NCBI GenBank assembly: GCA_022572825.1
Contig: JACZVE010000159.1
Location: 1 to 7,127 of the forward strand
DNA length: 7,127 bases
From: SAR324 cluster bacterium
Lineage (GTDB): Bacteria; SAR324; JACQKK01
Direction: 5' to 3'
Shown here piece after piece: positions 1 to 4,750 of the stretch. Under the pieces are notes generated by a model. It had not been told where the DNA came from. It saw only the letters and a list, made by a program, of their open reading frames with translations, and did not search any database. Position numbers and translations under genes: made by a program. The first letter of the stretch is position 1. Every line of letters starts with the position of its first letter.

Positions 1-633
1 CTCGACTTCCGCACGGCTCTCCCCGAGCTTGAGGGCGATTTCTCCGAGGTTCATTTGGTGTCGGAGCTTCATCCAGAGGATCTCAGCCTCCATCTTGGGG
101 ATGTGCTTGAGCAGCAACCGCAGCTTATAGAACGACCATGCCCGCCCGGCCGCGAAGGCGCGCAGCAACCGCAGGGCTATGGCTGGGTCATCCTTTTGCA
201 GACTCACCGCCAGAAAATATTGGATCATCGACCCTGGATCAGGTTCTGGAAGAGATAAAGCGGCTTGTCGAAAAACACCGCTCGCTTCTTTTTCCCTGCC
301 CCTCCACAAAAGGCTCACTCCCCAGTAATAACCCGATAAGGGATCCAACAATCTGGTGCGTAACCAACCTTCCAATGCGGTCCGTTCCGTCGTATTCAGC
401 CATTTTGTTTTTTGCGGGGAGAAATCCGAAATGAACCGATCGATGATATTCCGCCCTTCTTCCCGTTCGGCAAGTCTTCGCAGGCGTATCATTTGGCGCA
501 AGATTTCCCGCTGATACCGATTCGCCGCCTCCATATTCCCATTTCGTCCGGAGGCGATATAACGAAACGCCAGGATGGAAAGCGTCCGCTCCGGATTGTT
601 CCCGGTAATGCTTTGAAGGGCATTTAGTGCCAA
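1..633 (-). CDS. Unrecognised helical (TPR-like) protein, 3' end beyond left edge, 5' end uncertain or truncated
   Basis: An open minus-strand frame runs without a stop from about position 684 to the left edge. Its translation is clearly protein-like: helical, rich in Leu, Ala, Arg and Glu, with a repeated A-L-x-L / G-x-x-x-x-A pattern as in tetratricopeptide (TPR) or similar helical repeats. Readable pieces are LALNALQSITGNNPERTL, LSGYYWGVSLLW, MIQYFLAVSLQ and MNLGEIALKLGESRAEVE; the last resembles a helix-turn-helix-like helix pair. I do not recognise the family. The start is unclear. The given start is a TTG at 633 with a GAGAAGGA-like RBS 9 nt upstream; the first in-frame ATG is at 534. 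TPR-like sequence seems to extend upstream of 633, to about 660, before an in-frame TGA at 687-685. The gene may therefore be a 5'-truncated fragment joined to the mer segment. It lies 77 nt after the merA stop on the same strand. Coding status is fairly sure; function is unknown. Confidence 0.6.
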   Translation of the reverse strand, partial: MALNALQSITGNNPERTLSILAFRYIASGRNGNMEAANRYQREILRQMIRLRRLAEREEGRNIIDRFISDFSPQKTKWLNTTERTALEGWLRTRLLDPLSGYYWGVSLLWRGREKEASGVFRQAALSLPEPDPGSMIQYFLAVSLQKDDPAIALRLLRAFAAGRAWSFYKLRLLLKHIPKMEAEILWMKLRHQMNLGEIALKLGESRAEVE

Positions 634-693
634 TTTGGGTTTTCCTTCTCGTCTCCGGAGGGGACAAATCCATGCAGGCAATCATAGATGCGC

Positions 694-712
694 AAAAGAC
701 CGACGCCCGGTC
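694..712 (-). terminator. Weak intrinsic terminator overlapping the merA stop
   Basis: On the minus strand GACCG (712-708), a 5-nt loop GGCGT and CGGTC (702-698) form a perfect 5-bp GC-rich stem followed by TTTT (697-694). The stem starts inside the merA TGA stop codon. A short stem and only four T residues make it a weak candidate, but it sits exactly where the mer unit should end. Confidence 0.4.
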
Positions 713-2372
713 ATCCCGCGCAGCAGGAGAGTTTGCTGACGTCCTTCTCGAAGGTCTGCACGGCCAGCTTGAGCCCTTCCGCGTTCGTCAGGTAGGGAAA
801 GAGCGTGCCGGAGATATCCCGGGTGGTGATGCCGAACTTCATGGCCATCACCGCCGGCTGAATGATCTCGGCGCCTTCCGGGGCCAGGATGTGCACCCCC
901 AGCAGAAGGTCGCTTTTGCGGTCCGCCACCAGCTTGATCAGCCCCCGCGTATCGCGGGCGGCAATGGCCCGAGGTACCGCGTTCATGGGCAGCACGCTGA
1001 CCTTGAGATCATGGCCCGCGGCCTTGGCCTGCTCCTCTGTGAGACCCGCTGAGGCCACTTGGGGATCGGTGAACGTCACGCGGGCCATGGCCGAGGTGTC
1101 GAAGACCCGCCCGGCGCCGCTCAGCGCGTTTTCCGCGGCCAGGGTGCCAGCGTACGCGGCCACGTAGACGAACATGTCCCCTCCGATCACGTCACCGGCC
1201 GCATAAACATCGGGGTTGGTGGTCTGCAGATGCTCGTTGACGGCGACAGCGCCCCGCTCGCCGAGTTCGACGCCTGCTTCCTCCAGTCCGAAGCCGGCCG
1301 TGTTGGGCCGGCGGCCGGTGGCTACCAGCAGCTGCTCGGCCCTGAAAGTGCGCTGGATGCAGTTCTCCACGGCCCTCAGGTCATAGACCCCGTTGGACTT
1401 GGTGACACGCTTGATATTGACCCCGGTATGAATGCTCAGGCCCTCCTCGGTCAGGTATTCCGCGAGGGCCGAGCTGACCGCCGCGTCCTCGAAGGGCGCA
1501 ATCCGGGGCAGCACCTCCAGAACTGTCACCCGCGTATCGGCGCGCGCGAACAGTTGGGCCAGCTCCAGTCCGACCGCGTTGGCGCCAATCACGATCATGC
1601 GCTCGGGCCGCTCGTTGAGATCGAGCGCCTTGCTGCTGTCGAGAAAGTCCACGTCCGGCAGACCGGGAATCGGGGCGGCCCAGGGGGATGCGCCGGTTGA
1701 GATGATTATTTTGCGGGGGGAATAGGCCCTACCGTTGATTTCGACGCGGTTGCCCCCTGTGAGGTGCGCCCTGCCCTCAATGTATTGCACGGAAGGATAG
1801 GCGGCCAGCACGTCGATGTACTTGGCCTGGCGCAGCTCGGCCACTAGCTCGTCCTTGTGCGCCATGACTTCAGGCCAGGCGATATCTCCGCGCCGGGTTT
1901 GTATGCCATTGAACCGGTGTTCCCCCGCCCGGTGGAAATCCTCTACGGCCCGAATCATCGTCTTGGAGGGGACGCACCCCACGTTCACACAGGTTCCCCC
2001 GATGGTAGAGTCTTCCACCAGGGCCACCGAGTGGCCCATCTCCGCACCCTTGATGGCCGCCGCAAAGCCCGCCGAGCCGCCGCCAATGACCATCAGGTCG
2101 ATGCCGTCGCTGGAACTGGTTTGCGCACGCCCTTTTTCCCCCGCGCTTCGTTGCGTGAGGCTTGCCTGATAGCCCGCCTGCTCCACTGATTGGGTCAGCC
2201 TTTCCGTGGAAACGCCCGCCTCGGCCTTCACCAGCGCCTTCCCTGTACGCCGGCCCGGCACATTCACCTCGATGACACCGGGCACCTGCTCCAGGGCGTG
2301 GGTTACGTGCGTGGCGCAACCCTCGCAGGTCATGCCGGTTACCTTGAATTCCAATTCATGCAGCTCAGTCAC
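711..2372 (-). CDS. merA: Mercuric reductase MerA with N-terminal HMA domain
   Basis: This cytoplasmic FAD-dependent disulfide oxidoreductase reduces Hg(II) to volatile Hg(0) with NADPH. The 553 residues compare with about 561 for Tn501 MerA. Residues 7-75 are a heavy-metal-associated domain with GMTCEGC (Cys16, Cys19). Residues 91-102 hold the FAD-binding GGGSAG. The redox-active site is GGTCVNVGCVPSK (Cys128, Cys133). Tyr185 in the AKY motif matches Tyr194 of Tn501 MerA. The NADPH-binding VIGANAVGLELAQ is near 261-273, and YAAGD (390-394) is the second FAD motif. The dimerisation domain follows from about 425, with FTDPQVA and FPYLTNAEGLKLA. The C-terminus is SCCAG with the vicinal Hg-binding pair Cys550-Cys551, so all diagnostic residues are present and the enzyme should be active. 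The start is a GTG at 2372, chosen because it directly precedes the HMA domain; its RBS (GAAGCGAG) is weak. It begins 12 nt after a small membrane-protein gene and is likely co-transcribed with it. No merR, merT or merP is visible. Confidence 0.98.
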   Translation of the reverse strand: MTELHELEFKVTGMTCEGCATHVTHALEQVPGVIEVNVPGRRTGKALVKAEAGVSTERLTQSVEQAGYQASLTQRSAGEKGRAQTSSSDGIDLMVIGGGSAGFAAAIKGAEMGHSVALVEDSTIGGTCVNVGCVPSKTMIRAVEDFHRAGEHRFNGIQTRRGDIAWPEVMAHKDELVAELRQAKYIDVLAAYPSVQYIEGRAHLTGGNRVEINGRAYSPRKIIISTGASPWAAPIPGLPDVDFLDSSKALDLNERPERMIVIGANAVGLELAQLFARADTRVTVLEVLPRIAPFEDAAVSSALAEYLTEEGLSIHTGVNIKRVTKSNGVYDLRAVENCIQRTFRAEQLLVATGRRPNTAGFGLEEAGVELGERGAVAVNEHLQTTNPDVYAAGDVIGGDMFVYVAAYAGTLAAENALSGAGRVFDTSAMARVTFTDPQVASAGLTEEQAKAAGHDLKVSVLPMNAVPRAIAARDTRGLIKLVADRKSDLLLGVHILAPEGAEIIQPAVMAMKFGITTRDISGTLFPYLTNAEGLKLAVQTFEKDVSKLSCCAG

Positions 2373-2384
2373 TATAATCTCGCT

Positions 2385-2534
2385 TCAATTAATGAGGTTC
2401 AGTAACACATAGCAACACAGACCCAGCGGTATGCTGAGGATGATCACAGCCCAAATAATGGTCAATGGCGAGGTCGGCTTTCGTGCCACATGCCGCCATT
2501 CTTCGACAGGGATCTCTACGTTTTCGTTTTTCAT
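2385..2534 (-). CDS. 49-aa single-pass membrane protein with Cys-Cys in the helix, upstream of merA
   Basis: This small ORF starts at ATG 2534, with GGAG 10 nt upstream, and ends at TGA 2387-2385, leaving 12 nt before the merA start. The N-terminal part, MKNENVEIPVEEWRHVARKP, is polar. It is followed by one long hydrophobic segment at residues 24-47, broken by Pro36, with a vicinal pair Cys40-Cys41 near its end and the sequence ending in LLNLIN. The Arg/His/Lys cluster (14-19) before the helix predicts a cytoplasmic N-terminus by the positive-inside rule. That puts the Cys pair in the outer half of the membrane. I do not recognise a named family. Position directly before merA and the Cys-Cys pair suggest a role in mercury uptake or relay (inference). 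A longer frame overlaps most of this gene (see the 2562-2739 entry). This frame is preferred because it has a clean membrane segment and operon-like spacing on both sides. Confidence 0.7.
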   Translation of the reverse strand: MKNENVEIPVEEWRHVARKPTSPLTIIWAVIILSIPLGLCCYVLLNLIN

Positions 2535-2561
2535 GCTGGCAAAGCTCCATTTTCGAGGCTC

Positions 2562-2739
2562 TTATGCGTTGGACAAATATTCCATGCCATTCTTTGCTGC
2601 CCACGACGGCGCCCCTCGATGCTTCTTGATCGGGCAGTTTGGTGATCAGTCCGCCGCTCGCCTGGAACCTCAGCAACGTCAATTCGATTTCCTCATGGGT
2701 GATCGGCTTTGAGTTTCCATGCGTTGAGTTTCCATTCAT
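2562..2739 (-). pseudogene. Small conserved-looking protein gene, apparent frameshift near its 3' end
   Basis: The gene starts at ATG 2739 behind a strong RBS and reads as a sensible small acidic protein: polar start, then ITHEEIELTLLRFQASGG, LITKLPDQ and AVVGSK (residues 13-49). Small proteins with this 'ITHEEI...GG.I..LP.q...VVG' layout are familiar to me as uncharacterised short proteins ending soon after VVG. Here the frame runs on as a basic, unprotein-like tail to a stop at 2389, overlapping almost the whole membrane-protein gene downstream. Skipping one base after Lys49 (around 2592) gives NGMEYLSNA and then TAA at 2564-2562. That makes a 58-aa product ending 27 nt before the next ATG. 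I therefore read it as a gene with a single-base frameshift, or a sequencing error. The alternative is a true 116-aa product (2389-2739). Function is unknown; it is the first gene of the unit that includes merA. Confidence 0.55.
2711..2735. repeat. Two tandem 10-nt direct repeats, period 15
   Basis: GAGTTTCCAT occurs at 2711-2720 and again at 2726-2735 with a 5-nt spacer. The period of 15 keeps the reading frame, so the N-terminus of the minus-strand gene reads GNSTHGNS. It looks like a small in-frame duplication in the first ten codons. Confidence 0.8.
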
Positions 2740-2753
2740 GGCTGCTCTCCTTT
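2740..2753 (-). promoter_or_regulatory. Strong ribosome binding site for the first gene of the mer unit
   Basis: On the minus strand AAAGGAG (2753-2747) stands 7 nt before ATG 2739. It is the best Shine-Dalgarno in the mer segment. It fixes the start at 2739 rather than at the upstream ATGs of the longer open frame, which lack such a site and translate to low-complexity sequence. Confidence 0.75.
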
Positions 2754-2809
2754 CGCGTTTCATCGCCTGCTTCCCGCGCCTATGCGGCCAGGCTCCCTTG
2801 GCTCGGACG

Positions 2810-2848
2810 CGGCAATGCCTGATTATTCCCGGAATCGCGGTATTGCCG
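2810..2848. repeat. Nested inverted repeats (7-bp outer, 5-bp inner)
   Basis: CGGCAAT (2810-2816) and ATTGCCG (2842-2848) are perfect inverted copies 25 nt apart. Between them lies the near-concentric palindrome ATTCCCGGAAT (2825-2835). A third dyad, GGGAC-AC-GTCCC, follows at 2853-2864. The position, 70-110 nt upstream of the first mer-unit gene, would suit an operator. The cluster could also be remains of a mobile element. Confidence 0.45.
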
Positions 2849-2930
2849 GATCGGGACACGTCCCACCAGTCTGCTCCAGATCTTCGTGACCGTGGATAGG
2901 GCCGGCCAGGGGAATCGGGCGCTCCCTCGA

Positions 2931-2945
2931 GACCTCCCGGAGGTC
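2931..2945. repeat. Perfect 7-1-7 palindrome GACCTCC-C-GGAGGTC
   Basis: GACCTCC and GGAGGTC flank a single C. Seven-base arms of this type resemble the dyad operators of MerR-family regulators in general form. The usual 19-20 bp promoter spacer around it cannot be recognised, and with a 1-nt loop it is not a good terminator. Confidence 0.5.
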
Positions 2946-3065
2946 CTGCCGATTTCCCACCCGATCGGTTTGGTCTCGAATTCGCCGGGAAAGCCATACG
3001 GGCCATCACCCAATACGGATTGAAGGGGGGGTTGAACATTGCGCGAAGAGCCGCTGAATTTGCCC

Positions 3066-3668
3066 TTAGCGTATCCCCTGCATCAGCGTAGAAAGGTCGA
3101 TGTACTGCAACGGGATTGTTCCCAGGCCAGGGTACGTTTCCTCATGCACCTTCAAACCGTACTTCATCAACTTCATCCTCCCAGTCACTCGCAAAAGATT
3201 ATATGTAAACAGAAAATATTCCCTTTCCGAGAGATGATTTTTCAGCAGGCAGTGAACCAGGATTACATCTTTGCCTATCAACTTTTTCTTGCCACCTATG
3301 TTCTGAACCGCGAACTCTCCGTAATGACCAACGACCTTCAAGGTTAGTTGACCCATTTGCAGACAGGCTCCGCATGGGCAACCCGTAGCGCGTCTGAATG
3401 AGTCGAGTTGGTCGTGAAATGCCTTGAACCAACGGTCGATCTGGTCATGGATGGCTTGGAAACTAGGTGGAGCCCCCAGCCGGTAAAAGAACAAAGCATC
3501 ACCCTCGATCTCGCTTAGGTCCCACTTTTCTGCAGTCGAATTGATTATGCTTTCCAGTAATCCAGCAACGATTCTCGGAGCATGCGCAAGCCGCGCGGCT
3601 TTCATAAAGTGTGTATATCCAGTAATGTCGGGAATCAATAATAGCCCTTGCGTTACATCTTCATCCAT
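3066..3668 (-). CDS. DUF2652 family protein (class III cyclase-fold-like)
   Basis: The 200-aa protein has the marks of the DUF2652 family: LLLIPDITGYTHFM (residues 9-22), SEIEGDALFFYR (52-63), a CPCGAC cysteine cluster (Cys97, Cys99, Cys102), LTLKVVGHYGE (108-118) and GKDVILVHCLLKN (132-144). The PDITGYT and EGD motifs resemble the two metal-binding Asp motifs of class III adenylate/guanylate cyclases (here Asp14 and Asp57). The fold is therefore probably cyclase-like, but catalytic activity is not established for the family. There is no signal peptide or membrane segment, so it is probably cytoplasmic. The start at ATG 3668 has CGGAG 7 nt upstream. That start overlaps the last 16 nt of the preceding broken gene, so translation may once have been coupled. 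Base composition is clearly more AT-rich than merA or the RND gene. The family call is firm; the role is unknown. Confidence 0.85.
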   Translation of the reverse strand: MDEDVTQGLLLIPDITGYTHFMKAARLAHAPRIVAGLLESIINSTAEKWDLSEIEGDALFFYRLGAPPSFQAIHDQIDRWFKAFHDQLDSFRRATGCPCGACLQMGQLTLKVVGHYGEFAVQNIGGKKKLIGKDVILVHCLLKNHLSEREYFLFTYNLLRVTGRMKLMKYGLKVHEETYPGLGTIPLQYIDLSTLMQGIR

Positions 3669-4089
3669 TTCTTGCTCCGAAAATCATGTCGTAAAGAATC
3701 TCGGAACATCTTATTCACAATCCCTATTTTCAACTGTTGCCTTATTGTTATGAAGGCAATATTACGACGAATAATATAGGTTATTTGATCGAGAGGCTTC
3801 AGAAGGCCAGAGAGTATAACGGCGTAAAAGGCTACAGTGGCCTCCACGCCCGCGAACAATAGGCGGGAATTTTCGATCTCCCTCTTAATGCGTGCAATAG
3901 ACCCGGCACCCAAGTCCAACCCCGCCATAAAGGTCGCCAACACCGCCGTCGCGGGTAGGTGGTGGAGCCAAAGATCAATAGCAGGTGGCGATGCCACGGC
4001 ACTTGGTAAATCAAACCGGCGGAACCGGAAAGGAGCGCGGCAAAATATATCAGGCGAACCCAAAGGGTGGCTATTGTAAGGATTCCCGT
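3653..4089 (-). pseudogene. Frameshifted, truncated N-terminal membrane segment of a spermidine-synthase-like protein
   Basis: Two frames together give the typical N-terminal membrane domain of fused spermidine-synthase-like proteins. The first frame (from about 4089) reads FAALLSGSAGLIYQV and then HLLLIFGSTTY. From about 3954 the match moves to the neighbouring frame: ATAVLATFMAGLDLGAGSIA, ENSRLLFAGVEATVAFYA, and KPLDQITYI. The family pattern (SGxxGLIYEV, FGSTTY, VLAxFMAGLALGS) needs one extra base at about 3952-3955, so a single-base deletion is inferred. No ATG start exists in the first frame; an in-frame TAG sits at 4092-4090, immediately after the DUF302 stop. Similarity fades after about 100 residues. 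The whole synthase domain is absent, and the frame closes at TAA 3655-3653, inside the DUF2652 start region. This is a decayed remnant, not a working polyamine enzyme. Confidence 0.75.
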
Positions 4090-4092
4090 CTA

Positions 4093-4578
4093 TTACTGTG
4101 TGGCCTTTGCCACGATGGAACCAAGCAGCGTGTCCAGCTCCGTTTTAAAGCTTTGGGGAACGTCAAAATTGGCGAAGACCTCCGATGGGCGAATGTAACC
4201 CACGATTACTTTCCCGCCCCGTTCTTGCACAACCAGCCGCAAAGGAACTGCTGAGGCGGCATTTTTGTCATTGGCGTATATTACTTTACCGTATCGGGGA
4301 TGGAAGGTGGCGAGGGTTAAGGACTTTCCGGATTTTACGCCGACCATCTTCAGCATACTTTGCACATTATATTCCTTCAGTAATGCAAGCTTGTGGGCCG
4401 AAATCTGCTTTTTGATATTGGTTACGGTTTTATTAAAGCTATATTTGGAAGTTACTGAAAGAAAAGAATCTTTAGCCGCTTCAGCAAAAGGTATGGTGAA
4501 TAGGATAATCGCGATCACGAATATTCCAGAGGCGAGCCGCAATGCCAAATTCCGAAAGCTATTTTTGTAGGTTCTCAT
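4093..4578 (-). CDS. Exported DUF302 domain protein
   Basis: The 161-aa protein has a clear Sec-type signal peptide: basic start MRTYKNSFRN, hydrophobic core about residues 15-30 (GIFVIAIILFTIPF) and a likely cut after AEA at 34. The mature part carries a DUF302 domain: SVTSKYSFNKTVTNIKKQI (41-59), a central helix with MLKMVGV, TFHPRYGKVIY near 91-101 in place of the usual 'fGNP' strand, and the end strand VPLRLVVQERGGKVIVGYI (111-129). It is probably periplasmic. DUF302 proteins have no settled function. The ATG at 4578 was chosen because GAGAGG lies 4 nt upstream; a TTG at 4590 is in frame but would place that RBS inside the coding region. The next coding remnant starts immediately downstream, so the two were probably one transcription unit with the DUF2652 gene. 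AT-rich relative to merA. Confidence 0.85.
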   Translation of the reverse strand: MRTYKNSFRNLALRLASGIFVIAIILFTIPFAEAAKDSFLSVTSKYSFNKTVTNIKKQISAHKLALLKEYNVQSMLKMVGVKSGKSLTLATFHPRYGKVIYANDKNAASAVPLRLVVQERGGKVIVGYIRPSEVFANFDVPQSFKTELDTLLGSIVAKATQ

Positions 4579-4750
4579 ATTCCCTCTCAATAATTTGGGA
4601 TGAGTTGTTTCATAAAAAGATTAGATGATGTTCGATAGATTTATCGGTGTCTGCATCCGAGATATTAATAATTACAATCAGAATATCATAGCGCTCCTCC
4701 TATCACTTCTGGCCGGTTGTAAAATGACGTATCGCTCTAATGCGTACGAA
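4579..4750 (-). other. AT-rich spacer between the RND gene and the DUF302 gene
   Basis: This 172-nt spacer contains no gene other than a three-codon ORF behind a strong RBS (4678-4701). A weak dyad, CGATA-GATT-TATCG, lies at 4633-4646. No terminator with a T-run is evident after the RND stop. No clear promoter hexamers were found, although the AT-rich part near 4650-4680 is the most likely place for one. Confidence 0.4.
4678..4701 (-). promoter_or_regulatory. Orphan Shine-Dalgarno with a three-codon ORF (Met-Ile-Phe-stop)
   Basis: On the minus strand AGGAGG (4701-4696) is followed after 6 nt by ATG (4689), ATA, TTC and TGA (4680-4678). The initiation signal is better than that of any neighbouring gene, yet it opens only three codons. 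No frame downstream restores a protein before the DUF302 gene. It could be the relic of a lost gene, a minimal regulatory ORF or chance. Confidence 0.45.

Larger units (their letters stand above)
2754..3065. other. Gene-free stretch upstream of the mer unit
   Basis: No convincing gene is found here on either strand. The minus-strand open frames are rich in Gly, Pro, Arg and Ser and look like non-coding GC-rich translation. A short plus-strand frame at about 2899-3060 ends in GLNIARRAAEFALSVS and looks somewhat protein-like, but it has no start or RBS. The stretch is GC-rich compared with the AT-rich gene to its right and holds several short inverted repeats (2810-2848, 2825-2835, 2853-2864, 2931-2945). 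It should contain the promoter of the mer unit, but I see no clear -35/-10 pair and no recognisable MerR operator. Confidence 0.5.

Noticed and set aside
239..685. 148-aa minus-strand frame starting at ATG 685
   Set aside because: Its translation is not protein-like, while the adjacent minus frame over the same bases gives a coherent helical protein that continues to the left edge.
1059..1700. 213-aa plus-strand open frame opposite merA
   Set aside because: It is the antisense shadow of a fully conserved merA; it has no RBS and no recognisable motif.
2740..3039. N-terminal extension of the 2739 gene back to 3039
   Set aside because: The extension is Pro, Gly, Arg and Ser rich with no domain pattern, and a strong RBS stands directly before the ATG at 2739.
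2899..3060. Plus-strand frame ending in GLNIARRAAEFALSVS
   Set aside because: It looks partly protein-like but has no start codon with RBS, a stop just upstream, and no family I can name; it may be a fragment, but support is too thin to annotate.
4633..4646. CGATA-GATT-TATCG hairpin as terminator of the RND gene
   Set aside because: The 5-bp AT-rich stem has no T-run after it and lies more than 100 nt past the RND stop.
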